A stretch of 33,076 nucleotides of DNA. Origin: Kiritimatiellales bacterium. Its GTDB lineage: Bacteria > Verrucomicrobiota > Kiritimatiellia > Kiritimatiellales > Pontiellaceae. This document shows positions 17,461-25,709 of this stretch, piece after piece (positions within the stretch are counted from its first letter, which is position 1; each line of letters opens with the position of its first letter). Below the pieces are notes generated by a model, which worked only from the letters and a program-made list of their open reading frames with translations, did not search any database and was not told the DNA's origin. The DNA is taken from the NCBI GenBank assembly GCA_003252225.1, contig QKFE01000261.1, positions 1 to 33,076 on the forward strand, written 5' to 3'. The translations under genes were made by a program, and so were the position numbers.

Positions 17461-18432
17461 TTAATCTTCGTAGCCGTTCGGATGGGCCTGATGCCAGCTC
17501 CACGCGCTTTGCACGATCTCTTTGAGGTCGGCGTGCTGCGGATTCCACCCGAGGACGGTGCGGGCTTTTTTGGCGTCAGCAACCAGTGCCGTACAGTCGC
17601 CGGCGCGGCGCGGCTGGAGTTCCGCCGGAATCGGATGCCCGGTGACTTCGCGGCAGACTTCGATGACTTCTTTTACGGTGTAACCGTCGCCGTTGCCCAG
17701 ATTGAACGCACCGGAAATGCCCGGTTTCAGCGCGAGAATGTGCGCCTGAGCGAGGTCTTTAATGTGAATGTAATCGCGGACGCAGGTGCCGTCGCGGGTT
17801 TCATAATCGTCGCCAAACATAAAGATCTTTTCGCGCTTGCCCATCGGAACCTGAAGAATGAGCGGGATAAGGTGGGATTCCGGATTGTGGGCTTCACCAT
17901 ATTTTTCGGTTGCGCCGCAGGCGTTGAAATAGCGGAGGAAAACGCATTCGATGCCGTGAATATCCTGCCCCCATTGAAAGATATGTTCGCACAGCAGTTT
18001 GGAATCGCCGTAAACGGATTCGGGTTTCTGCGGCAGGGTTTCGTCCATCGGAATGCGTTCGGGGGTTCCGTAGGTGGCGCAGGTGGAAGAGAAGATCAGT
18101 TTTTTACAGCCGGATTCGACCATCGCGGTCATCAGGTTCAATGAGCCGCTGACGTTGTTTTCATAAAAGGGCATCGGCGCTTTCATGGATTCGCCGACTT
18201 CAATATAGGCGGCAAAATGAATTACCGCTTCCGGCTTTTCGGAAACGAGCGCATTTTTTATATCGTCTTTATTTCGCAGGTCGCCCTGAATAAAACCGGC
18301 CCGCGGGTCGATCGCCGCTTTATGGCCGCGTTCAAGGTTGTCGAAAACCACCACATCGTGGCCTTCGTCGCAGAGCATTTCTGTGGTGACGCTGCCGATA
18401 TATCCGGCACCGCCGGCAACTAAAACTTTCAT
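17461..18432 (-). CDS. galE: UDP-glucose 4-epimerase
   Basis: MKVLVAGGAGYIGS Rossmann motif, FSSTCATYGTPERIPMDE, YGDSKLLCE (YxxxK), RDYIHIKDLAQAH; SD AGGAA. Confidence 0.96.
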   Translation of the reverse strand: MKVLVAGGAGYIGSVTTEMLCDEGHDVVVFDNLERGHKAAIDPRAGFIQGDLRNKDDIKNALVSEKPEAVIHFAAYIEVGESMKAPMPFYENNVSGSLNLMTAMVESGCKKLIFSSTCATYGTPERIPMDETLPQKPESVYGDSKLLCEHIFQWGQDIHGIECVFLRYFNACGATEKYGEAHNPESHLIPLILQVPMGKREKIFMFGDDYETRDGTCVRDYIHIKDLAQAHILALKPGISGAFNLGNGDGYTVKEVIEVCREVTGHPIPAELQPRRAGDCTALVADAKKARTVLGWNPQHADLKEIVQSAWSWHQAHPNGYED

Positions 18433-18451
18433 GATAAATTCCTTTTGTGAG

Positions 18452-18508
18452 GAGTGAGTCGTGAAGCGTGATTAATACAGATTAGAAATCACGGCTCAAT
18501 CGTCACTC
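18452..18508. repeat. Imperfect inverted repeat between galK and galE
   Basis: GAGTGAGTCGTGAAGCGTGATT ... AAATCACGGCTCAATCGTCACTC. Confidence 0.6.
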
Positions 18509-18512
18509 GTCA

Positions 18513-19679
18513 TTATTTGATAACCTGAGCACCTTCGGACGGAATAATCTTTTCGGCTGTCGGTTCGATCCCTTTTCCTTTGCAGATTTCGATGATTTCC
18601 TGACAGATTTCGTCGGCTTTATTTGCGTGTACGAGCGCGCAGACGCTTCCGCCCCAGCCGCCGCCGGAAAGGCGCGCGCCGAGTGCGCCGGCTTCTTTTG
18701 CGGCATTAACCACGATATCGAGCGCTTCGATCGAGTTTTCAAATGCGGTGCGGGAGGTTTCGTGGGAATCGAACAGGTATTGACCGAATTCGGCTACTTT
18801 GCCTTCAGCCAGCAGTTTGACGCCTTTTTCGACGCGGTCGATTTCATAGATGACGTGTGTCGCCCTCTGTGCGGCTTCCGGGTCGATTTTGTCTTTGTGC
18901 GCCAGAAATTCTTCCACGGAAACATCGCGCAGCGCTTTCACGTTACGGCCCAGCTGTTCGCCCAGTTCTTTGGCGGCTTTTTCGCAGCTCATGCGGCGGG
19001 CGTTGTACGGGGAATCGGCGAGCGTGTGTTTGATGTGCGGGTTGATCATCAGGAAAACGACGTCGTCGGGCAGTTTTACCGGATAGGTTTCGAGGGTGCG
19101 GAAATCGGAGTGAATGAGGCCGTGGTGTACGCCGTAGATGCTGGAGAACTGGTCGAGCAGTCCGCAGTTGCAGCCGGCGAAATTGTTTTCAGCGGCCTGC
19201 GCGAGAATACCGATTTCCTTTTTGTCGAGTTCGGTGCCGGTATAAGCCAGTACGGCGAACGCGGTCGCCACTTCAAGTGCGGCGGAGCTGGAAAGACCGG
19301 CGCCCATTGGAATGGAGCCGAGAAAGGTGCAGTCGATGCCGTCCGCTTTGATGCCCTGTTGGCTGAGGTAATACATGACGCCCTTGACATAGTTGGCCCA
19401 CTGGTATTTTTTCTCCAGCCGTTCGTCGGTTTCCGGGTCAAATTCTGCGGTTTCCCGAATGTCGCCGGCTGTAATGCGTACGCCCGGTTTGTCCGATTTG
19501 GAGATGCAGAAGCAGTGCCCCATGTTGATGGCGGTGGAAAAGGTTGTGCCTTCGTTGTAATCGGTGTGGTTGCCGAGCACTTCGATGCGGCCGGGGGCGT
19601 ACGAAACGGTGGTCGGTTCAGTGCCGTACGTCTCTTGGTGAATCTTTTGCGCCTGTTCTGCTACTTTTTCATCATACAT
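18513..19679 (-). CDS. galK: Galactokinase
   Basis: APGRIEVLGNHTDYNEG, IPMGAGLSSSAALEVA, GARLSGGGWGGSVCAL; SD CAGGAG. Confidence 0.96.
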   Translation of the reverse strand: MYDEKVAEQAQKIHQETYGTEPTTVSYAPGRIEVLGNHTDYNEGTTFSTAINMGHCFCISKSDKPGVRITAGDIRETAEFDPETDERLEKKYQWANYVKGVMYYLSQQGIKADGIDCTFLGSIPMGAGLSSSAALEVATAFAVLAYTGTELDKKEIGILAQAAENNFAGCNCGLLDQFSSIYGVHHGLIHSDFRTLETYPVKLPDDVVFLMINPHIKHTLADSPYNARRMSCEKAAKELGEQLGRNVKALRDVSVEEFLAHKDKIDPEAAQRATHVIYEIDRVEKGVKLLAEGKVAEFGQYLFDSHETSRTAFENSIEALDIVVNAAKEAGALGARLSGGGWGGSVCALVHANKADEICQEIIEICKGKGIEPTAEKIIPSEGAQVIK

Positions 19680-19798
19680 GGTTCGAACTCCTGAATCGAT
19701 TTTTGAGCGAAATACTATAGGAAAAGGGACGGGATAAATCCATGGGATAAGTCAGCAAAGACATGGACAAATCCGGCGCATTGTGGTGAATTTTACCC

Positions 19799-20662
19799 AT
19801 GTTGGAGTCCATGCACCATACGATCAGCCAAAAGGTGTCGGAAATTTTCGACCTCTATACAGAGCTGCACGATATCCGGATTTCGCTTTTCAGCCCGGAC
19901 GGACGCCTGATTTACCCCGATGTGGTCGGTCGGCCAAACTGCGACCATTGCCGTATGCTGCGCGAAACGCTGGGGCTGGATTCCGAATGCCGCGATCTTG
20001 ACCGCAAAATGATGCAGACTGCGTGGGAGCGAAAGGGGATGATTTCCTACACCTGCCACGCCGGGATGCGCGAAGCGGCGGTTCCGATTATCATTGAAGG
20101 CGAACTGGCTGGGTATGTGATGCTCGGCCAGTTCCGCTCCGAAGCCGCGCCGGCAACATCGCCCTATGCGGGCCGCTGGGAAAAGGAGCTGGGAAATAAC
20201 GCGCTGCAAAAAGCCTATGACGCCACCACCGTTTTCCCCGAGCGGAAAATTGAAACCCTGCTTTCCATGTTCCGGCATCTGCTCGAATTCATTATCGGCG
20301 ACCAGCTTATCCACCATAAAGACTACGATTTGGTTCTTCCGGTCATTGAGCGAATCCGGCAAATGCCCGAAAAGGAAATGACCATTGAATCCGCCGCAAA
20401 ACTGATCGGGCGCAGTCCGTCGACCGTGACCCGTCTTTTCAAAAAGGTGACCGGGAAAGGTTTTAAGCAATATCAGGTCAATTACCGGCTTGAAAAGGCC
20501 GCATCGCGGCTGCGCTCCATGCCGAACCACCCCGTTGCCGAAATTGCCCTGTCCGTCGGATACGACGATCCGCTCTATTTTTCGCGCGTATTTAAGAAGC
20601 GGTTCGGCTGTTCGCCTTCGGAATACCGGGCAGTGAATCCGGCTGAAAAAACGGCCCTGTAA
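19799..20662 (+). CDS. PocR-domain AraC-family regulator, divergent from galKE
   Basis: PocR-like N-terminus FDLYTELHDIRISLFSPDGRLIYPDVVGRPNCDHCRML...YTCHAGMREAAVPIIIEGELAGYVMLGQFR; C-terminal AraC HTH SPSTVTRLFKKVTGKGFKQYQVNYRLEKAASRLRSMPNHPVAEIALSVGYDDPLYFSRVFKKRFGCSPSEYR. Confidence 0.92.
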   Translation: MLESMHHTISQKVSEIFDLYTELHDIRISLFSPDGRLIYPDVVGRPNCDHCRMLRETLGLDSECRDLDRKMMQTAWERKGMISYTCHAGMREAAVPIIIEGELAGYVMLGQFRSEAAPATSPYAGRWEKELGNNALQKAYDATTVFPERKIETLLSMFRHLLEFIIGDQLIHHKDYDLVLPVIERIRQMPEKEMTIESAAKLIGRSPSTVTRLFKKVTGKGFKQYQVNYRLEKAASRLRSMPNHPVAEIALSVGYDDPLYFSRVFKKRFGCSPSEYRAVNPAEKTAL

Positions 20663-20679
20663 AAAGTGTATCGGGCCGA

Positions 20680-20708
20680 TTGACACGCCCGTGCGCCGTG
20701 CGTATATT
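20680..20708 (+). promoter_or_regulatory. Sigma70-type promoter of tRNA-Val
   Basis: TTGACA-N17-TATATT ending 16 nt before the tRNA 5' end. Confidence 0.8.
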
Positions 20709-20724
20709 CCGGGCTTCTTTTTGA

Positions 20725-20801
20725 GGGCGATTAGCTCAGTTGGTTAGAGCACTACCTTGACATGGTAGGGGTCGAAGGTTCGAGTCCTTTATCGCCCACC
20801 A
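20725..20801 (+). tRNA. tRNA-Val (anticodon GAC), CCA encoded
   Basis: Complete cloverleaf: GGGCGAT/ATCGCCC acceptor, GCTC/GAGC D-stem, CTACC-TTGACAT-GGTAG anticodon arm, GAAGG-TTCGAGT-CCTTT T-arm, ACCA end. Confidence 0.97.
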
Positions 20802-20806
20802 TCTTC

Positions 20807-20836
20807 AAAACCCCGTTCCGTTTGGAGCGGGGTTTT
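20807..20836 (+). terminator. Intrinsic terminator after tRNA-Val
   Basis: AAAACCCCGTTCC-GTTT-GGAGCGGGGTTTTT. Confidence 0.9.
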
Positions 20837-20948
20837 TGATTTCGGGCATTTTACCTCGTCTTTGATGGAGAGCCGCAATAAGCGTATTTCGGCGTTTATT
20901 CGCGCGGCGATATGTGGATAATCGCCGCCTTTGATTTCGGAGATGTTT

Positions 20949-22301
20949 ATGGGCAGGCTTTTTGGAACGGACGGGGTGCGCGATCGGGCGAACCGGGGGA
21001 ATATGACCGCCGAAACGGCACTGAAGCTGGGGCGGGCGGTTGCGCTCTATTTTAAGGATAGGGCTGAAGACGGCGAATTCCCGGCGATTGTGATCGGGCG
21101 CGATCCGCGGTTGAGCGGGGCGATGATTGAGTCGGCGCTGGCGGCGGGGATCTGTTCGGCGGGTGTTGATGTGCATCTGCTCGGCGAGGTTCCGACTCCG
21201 GCGGTGGCTGTTTGCGCACGCTGTACGGATGCGGTCGCCGGTTTGGTGGTTTCGGCTTCGCATAACCCGTTTTTTGACAACGGTATAAAGGTGTTCAAAG
21301 GTGACGGGTTCAAACTTTCCGACGAAGAGGAGTCGGCGATTGAAGATCTCTATTTCACCGACGAACTGGATCTGCCGGACGGGGATCAGATCGGTTCCGT
21401 TTTTACGGTTGAAAACGCGCCGGAAATTTATGCCGACTTTTGCGCGGGTCTTGTTGAAGCGGAAAACCCGCTGTCCGGATTAACGCTGGTTTTGGACTGC
21501 TCGAACGGCGCAACCAGTATTTGTGCGGAGACCATTTTTGAGCAGCTCGGTGCAGCGGTTTCGGTGATTCACGATGATCCGGACGGCATTAACATTAATG
21601 CCAATTGCGGCTCGCAGCACACGGAGGATTTGCGTGCAAAAACGGTCGAACTGGGCGCGAATGCCGGACTGGCTTTTGACGGCGACGGCGACCGGTTAAT
21701 TGCCGTCGATGAAACCGGCGCGGAATTGACCGGTGATCAGATTATGGCGATCTGCGCGAAGGCGTATAAAGAATCCGGCCAACTGGAAAATAACCGGGTG
21801 GTTGCGACCGTGATGAGCAACGTCGGGTTTCACGCCGCGATGAAAGCGCTGGAAATTGAGACGGATACGGCGGGAGTCGGCGACCGTAAAGTACTCGAAC
21901 GGATGCTCGAAACAGGGGCTGTTTTGGGCGGCGAGGATTCGGGGCATATGATTTTCCTCGATTGCCACACGACGGGCGACGGAATCGTTTCGGCCATTAA
22001 GCTGCTGCAGGCGCTGAAACAGTCCGGTCAAACGATGTCCGGACTGGCAAAAATTATGACCCCGTTTCCGCAGAAGCTGATCAATGTGGATGTGAAGGAA
22101 AAACCGCCGGTTGAAACGGTGCCGGAATTGGCGAAAGCGATTGAAGCGGCCGAGGCGGAACTGGGCGATAAGGGCCGGGTTTTGATCCGTTATTCGGGTA
22201 CGCAGCCGATGTGCCGCGTGATGGTGGAAGGGCCGACGGAAGAACAGACCGGTGAAATCGCGGGGCGTTTGGCTGAAGTGGTGAAAGAGTGTATCGGTTG
22301 A
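20949..22301 (+). CDS. glmM: Phosphoglucosamine mutase
   Basis: MGRLFGTDGVRDRAN, VVSASHNPFFDNGIK phosphoserine loop, AFDGDGDRLIAVDE metal loop, RYSGTQPMCRVMVEG; SD GGAG before ATG at 20949. Confidence 0.95.
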   Translation: MGRLFGTDGVRDRANRGNMTAETALKLGRAVALYFKDRAEDGEFPAIVIGRDPRLSGAMIESALAAGICSAGVDVHLLGEVPTPAVAVCARCTDAVAGLVVSASHNPFFDNGIKVFKGDGFKLSDEEESAIEDLYFTDELDLPDGDQIGSVFTVENAPEIYADFCAGLVEAENPLSGLTLVLDCSNGATSICAETIFEQLGAAVSVIHDDPDGININANCGSQHTEDLRAKTVELGANAGLAFDGDGDRLIAVDETGAELTGDQIMAICAKAYKESGQLENNRVVATVMSNVGFHAAMKALEIETDTAGVGDRKVLERMLETGAVLGGEDSGHMIFLDCHTTGDGIVSAIKLLQALKQSGQTMSGLAKIMTPFPQKLINVDVKEKPPVETVPELAKAIEAAEAELGDKGRVLIRYSGTQPMCRVMVEGPTEEQTGEIAGRLAEVVKECIG

Positions 22302-22969
22302 TGAATAAAATTCTTACAGCGGAAAATATCGAACGGACGTATAAAATCGGCCAAACCAGCCTCCGTGTTTTGAAAGGCGTTTCGCTGGATGTAAACGAGG
22401 GCGAAACCGTCTCGATTATGGGCGAAAGCGGATCGGGAAAAAGCACGCTTTTGCACGTGCTCGGGGGACTGGATACGCCGAAATCCGGAAACGTGAAATT
22501 TCGCGGCCAAAGCGTCTACGGCATGTCGGCCGGAAAACGGGCGAAATTCCGGGCGGAAAAGGTCGGGTTTGTCTTCCAGTCGTTCCACCTCCTGCCGGAA
22601 CTCGACATCGTTGAAAACGTCGCGCTGCCTTCAATGGCGAAACGCGGGGAAACGGATCCCGTTGCGCGCGCAAAAGAGCTTTTAACCGAAGTGGGGCTGG
22701 GCGAACGGATCGGCCACCGTCCCGCCGAATTGTCCGGCGGTGAACGCCAAAGGGTGGCAATTGCCCGGGCTTTGATGAATGATCCGGAGATTGTTTTCGC
22801 CGATGAACCGACCGGAAATCTCGACTCGAAGACGGGTGAAAAAGTGTTGAATTATTTGTTTCAACTGGTTGAAACGAGAAGGCATACTCTCGTGCTCGTT
22901 ACCCATAGTAAGGAAGTTGCTTCCCGCTGTTCGCGCGAACTTTTCCTGAAAGACGGGTTGCTGGTTTAA
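22301..22969 (+). CDS. ABC transporter ATP-binding protein, LolD-like
   Basis: Walker A GESGSGKST, signature LSGGERQRVAIARAL, Walker B EIVFADEPTGNLDS; ATG overlaps the glmM stop. Confidence 0.93.
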   Translation: MNKILTAENIERTYKIGQTSLRVLKGVSLDVNEGETVSIMGESGSGKSTLLHVLGGLDTPKSGNVKFRGQSVYGMSAGKRAKFRAEKVGFVFQSFHLLPELDIVENVALPSMAKRGETDPVARAKELLTEVGLGERIGHRPAELSGGERQRVAIARALMNDPEIVFADEPTGNLDSKTGEKVLNYLFQLVETRRHTLVLVTHSKEVASRCSRELFLKDGLLV

Positions 22970-23041
22970 TTTAAACAGAAGGGCGCAAAGAACGTGAAGC
23001 ATTCAGCTCGCTTTGCGGACTTAGCGGTCTTGGTGTTAAAT
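22969..23041. repeat. Imperfect palindromic intergenic repeat (GCGCAAAG...CTTTGCGG type)
   Basis: tttaaacagaagggcgcaaag...ctttgcggacttagcggtcttggtgttaaa; complementary inner arms and TTTAAACA / TGTTAAA ends. Confidence 0.5.
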
Positions 23042-23078
23042 TTCCGCCGAATTACAGAGATTTTTGGAGAAATTGGAA

Positions 23079-23948
23079 ATGAAGATTTTTTTAGGTGATA
23101 AATTGGTTGATGAAAAGGATGCCGTTGTGTCGGTGTTCGACCACGGGCTGCTTTACGGTGACGGCGTGTTTGAAGGTATCCGCGCTTATAATAGACGGGT
23201 GTTTCTGCTGGATGAGCATATCGACCGGCTTTACGATTCGGCCCGGGCGATCGCGTTGAATATCCCGATGAGCAAAGCGGAAATGGTGCAGGCGGTGGTC
23301 GATACCTGCAAAGCGAACGAGATCGTTGACGGATATATCCGGCTGGTCGTTACCCGCGGAAAAGGTTCGCTCGGTCTCAATCCGTTTCTCTGCGACAAAG
23401 CGGAGGTGATCATCATCGCGGCGGCGATTCAGCTTTATCCGCAGGAACTGTACGACAACGGCCTGCGCATCGTTACCGTCGGCACCATCCGCAATCATCC
23501 GGAAGCGATCAATCCGCGGATCAAAAGCCTGAATTATCTGAATAACGTTTTGGCGAAAATTGAAGCCATTAACGCCGGCTGCATGGAATGCCTGATGCTG
23601 AACCACAAAGGGGAAGTGGCGGAAGCTTCCGGCGATAATGTTTTCGCGATCAAAAACGGGGTGATCACCACTCCGCCGAGTACCTGCGGCGCGCTCGAAG
23701 GGCTGACCCGCAATAAAGTCATCGAACTGGCGCGAAAAGCCGGCTACGAAGTCCGCGAAGCGACGATGGCCCGTTATGACCTTTATGTGGCCGATGAGGT
23801 CTTTTTGACCGGCACGGCGGCAGAAATCATTTCGGTGGTCGATATTGATAAACGGGTGATCGGAATCGGAAAACCGGGCGAAATAACCGGAAAACTGGCC
23901 GAACTGTATCACCAATGCGCCAATTCCGAAGGTACGCCGATTCTTTAA
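23079..23948 (+). CDS. ilvE: Branched-chain-amino-acid aminotransferase (class IV PLP)
   Basis: SVFDHGLLYGDGVFEGIRAYNRRVFLLDEHIDRL, RLVVTRGKGSLGLNP, KSLNYLNNVLAKIEA, EVFLTGTAAEIISV; ATG at 23079 with upstream GGAG. Confidence 0.93.
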   Translation: MKIFLGDKLVDEKDAVVSVFDHGLLYGDGVFEGIRAYNRRVFLLDEHIDRLYDSARAIALNIPMSKAEMVQAVVDTCKANEIVDGYIRLVVTRGKGSLGLNPFLCDKAEVIIIAAAIQLYPQELYDNGLRIVTVGTIRNHPEAINPRIKSLNYLNNVLAKIEAINAGCMECLMLNHKGEVAEASGDNVFAIKNGVITTPPSTCGALEGLTRNKVIELARKAGYEVREATMARYDLYVADEVFLTGTAAEIISVVDIDKRVIGIGKPGEITGKLAELYHQCANSEGTPIL

Positions 23949-23949
23949 T

Positions 23950-24038
23950 TGGCGATTTTTGATTGAAGATTTCTGATTACTGCGAAGGATTGCCGCCTTT
24001 TTTTCTAAGTCAGCAATCTGAAATCTAAAATCGAAAAT
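23950..24038. repeat. Long imperfect inverted repeat (ATTTTAGATTTCAGATT type)
   Basis: gcgatttttgattgaagatttctgattactg ... cagcaatctgaaatctaaaatcgaaaat. Confidence 0.65.
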
Positions 24039-24039
24039 A

Positions 24040-24060
24040 GTTGAGCCGAAACGGCTCAAC
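24040..24060. promoter_or_regulatory. Perfect 9-bp hairpin/palindrome upstream of mcsA (operator or terminator)
   Basis: GTTGAGCCG-AAA-CGGCTCAAC; no T-tract directly after. Confidence 0.6.
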
Positions 24061-24104
24061 GATCTACCCTTCCTGTTGTCTTAATTAGGAAACAGGATTT
24101 TTGA

Positions 24105-24632
24105 ATGAAATGTGAATGCTGTCATGAAGCGGAAGCGACGATCCATCTGACGCAGGTGATCGACGGTGAAGTGAAAAAGCTGAATCTCTGCCAGATTTGC
24201 GCGCAGGAAAACGGAATAGATCTCAACTCCCCGATATCGATAACCGATGTGCTGCTCGGGCTTGGTGCTGCACAACAGAGCAGTCTGCCCAAGCAGAAAA
24301 ATATGTCGGAATTTGATCTCAGCTGTAGCCGGTGCCAAATGACGCGCGCGGAATTTAAAAAGCGCGCGCGGCTCGGTTGTCCGGAGTGCTACAACGCGTT
24401 TATGGGCGAACTGAGCGCCATCACGCAGGCGATGCATCACAGTCGCCAGCATGTTGGTAAAATACCGGCGCGGCAAGGCAACGAGGCGCGGGTTACCGCC
24501 CAGATCGCCGCCCTTCAGAAGGATATTGAGACTGCGATTGCCAAGGAAGAGTATGAAAAAGCCGCGAGTCTGCGCGATAAAATCAAGGCACTAAAATGTT
24601 GCGTGCAGCGTTCCGAGGGAGGTGCCCAATGA
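24105..24632 (+). CDS. mcsA: Protein-arginine kinase activator McsA
   Basis: Zn-ribbon motifs MKCECCHEAEATIHLTQVIDGEVKKLNLCQICA and CSRCQMTRAEFKKRARLGCPECY; C-terminal UVR motif EEYEKAASLRDKIKAL. Confidence 0.93.
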   Translation: MKCECCHEAEATIHLTQVIDGEVKKLNLCQICAQENGIDLNSPISITDVLLGLGAAQQSSLPKQKNMSEFDLSCSRCQMTRAEFKKRARLGCPECYNAFMGELSAITQAMHHSRQHVGKIPARQGNEARVTAQIAALQKDIETAIAKEEYEKAASLRDKIKALKCCVQRSEGGAQ

Positions 24633-25687
24633 CGTTGGACGATATGGTTCGCCGCCACGGAAGCTGGCTCGAAGCAGGGATTGATGAAGGGCCGGTGGTG
24701 AGCAGCCGCATCCGGCTGGCGCGCAATATTGAGGAATATTCGTTCCCCGGCTGGGCCAGCGAAGAGGAAAAATATGCCGTCTGGAAACAGTCGGAGGAAA
24801 TTTTCAATTCGCTCGATCAGCACTACATCAACTGGAGCATGACCGATACGCCCCGGCTCGATAAGGAAATCCTTTTTGAACGGCACCTGATCAGCCAGGA
24901 TCTGGCGCGGGAGGATGACAGTTGCGGTGTTTTTGTAACGCCGAATGAATGCATCTCGGTAATGGTCAACGAAGAAGACCATATCCGCATCCAGTCGCTC
25001 CAGCCCGGTTTGAATCTGGAGGAAGCGTGGCGCGCGGCGGATAAGGTCGACGATCAGCTTGAGGCCGAACTGACCTATGCTTTTTCGCCGAAAATGGGTT
25101 ATCTGACTTCGTGCCCGTCAAATGTCGGCACAGGGATGCGGGCATCTGTCATGCTGCATCTGCCCGGACTGGTGCTGATGGAAGAGATGGATCCGGTTAT
25201 TAACGGGATTTCAAAAATCGGGCTGGCTGTACGCGGTATGTGGGGCGAAGGCACGGAAGCCGCCGGCAATATGTTTCAGGTTTCAAATCAGATTACCCTC
25301 GGCCGCCGCGAAGATGAAATTATCAGCCATTTGGAGCAGATTGTCCTCGAACTGATCGAGCACGAAAACAATGCCCGTATCCGGCTGATGAACGATCGTT
25401 CGCTGATTGTTGAAGACCATGTGGCCCGGGCGTTCGGAATCCTCTCGAATGCGCGGCTGATTTCGAGCGGTGAAGCATTGAACCTGCTTTCGACGCTGCG
25501 GCTTGGGCTCGACCTCGGAATGCTCGACCAGTTTTCCCGGCGGCAGCTCGATACCCTCTTTATTTCCATTCAGCCGGCTCACCTGCAAAAGCTCGAAGCC
25601 AAAGCGCTGGAGCCGGAAGAGCGGGATGTTGTCCGCGCCGAAATGTTGCGCGACTTTATGGATAATGCTACGGAAGACGACGGTTAA
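24629..25687 (+). CDS. mcsB: Protein-arginine kinase McsB
   Basis: SSRIRLARNIEEYSFPGW, LTSCPSNVGTGMRASVMLHLPGL, RGMWGEGTEAAGNMFQVSNQITLG, C-terminal RDVVRA; ATGA overlap with mcsA, SD GGGAGG before ATG at 24629. Confidence 0.95.
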   Translation: MTLDDMVRRHGSWLEAGIDEGPVVSSRIRLARNIEEYSFPGWASEEEKYAVWKQSEEIFNSLDQHYINWSMTDTPRLDKEILFERHLISQDLAREDDSCGVFVTPNECISVMVNEEDHIRIQSLQPGLNLEEAWRAADKVDDQLEAELTYAFSPKMGYLTSCPSNVGTGMRASVMLHLPGLVLMEEMDPVINGISKIGLAVRGMWGEGTEAAGNMFQVSNQITLGRREDEIISHLEQIVLELIEHENNARIRLMNDRSLIVEDHVARAFGILSNARLISSGEALNLLSTLRLGLDLGMLDQFSRRQLDTLFISIQPAHLQKLEAKALEPEERDVVRAEMLRDFMDNATEDDG

Positions 25688-25709
25688 ATAAGGAAACACA
25701 GGCGGATTT

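Noticed and set aside
18627-19694. 355-aa plus-strand ORF antisense to galK
   Set aside because: Shadow ORF; galK is unambiguous.
23091-24059. 322-aa minus-strand ORF antisense to ilvE
   Set aside because: Shadow ORF starting in a palindromic repeat; no conserved domain.
24065-24077. 13-mer TACCCTTCCTGTT shared with 32503-32515, both after repeat-rich gaps
   Set aside because: A 13-nt match is expected by chance in a 33-kb window; suggestive only in context.
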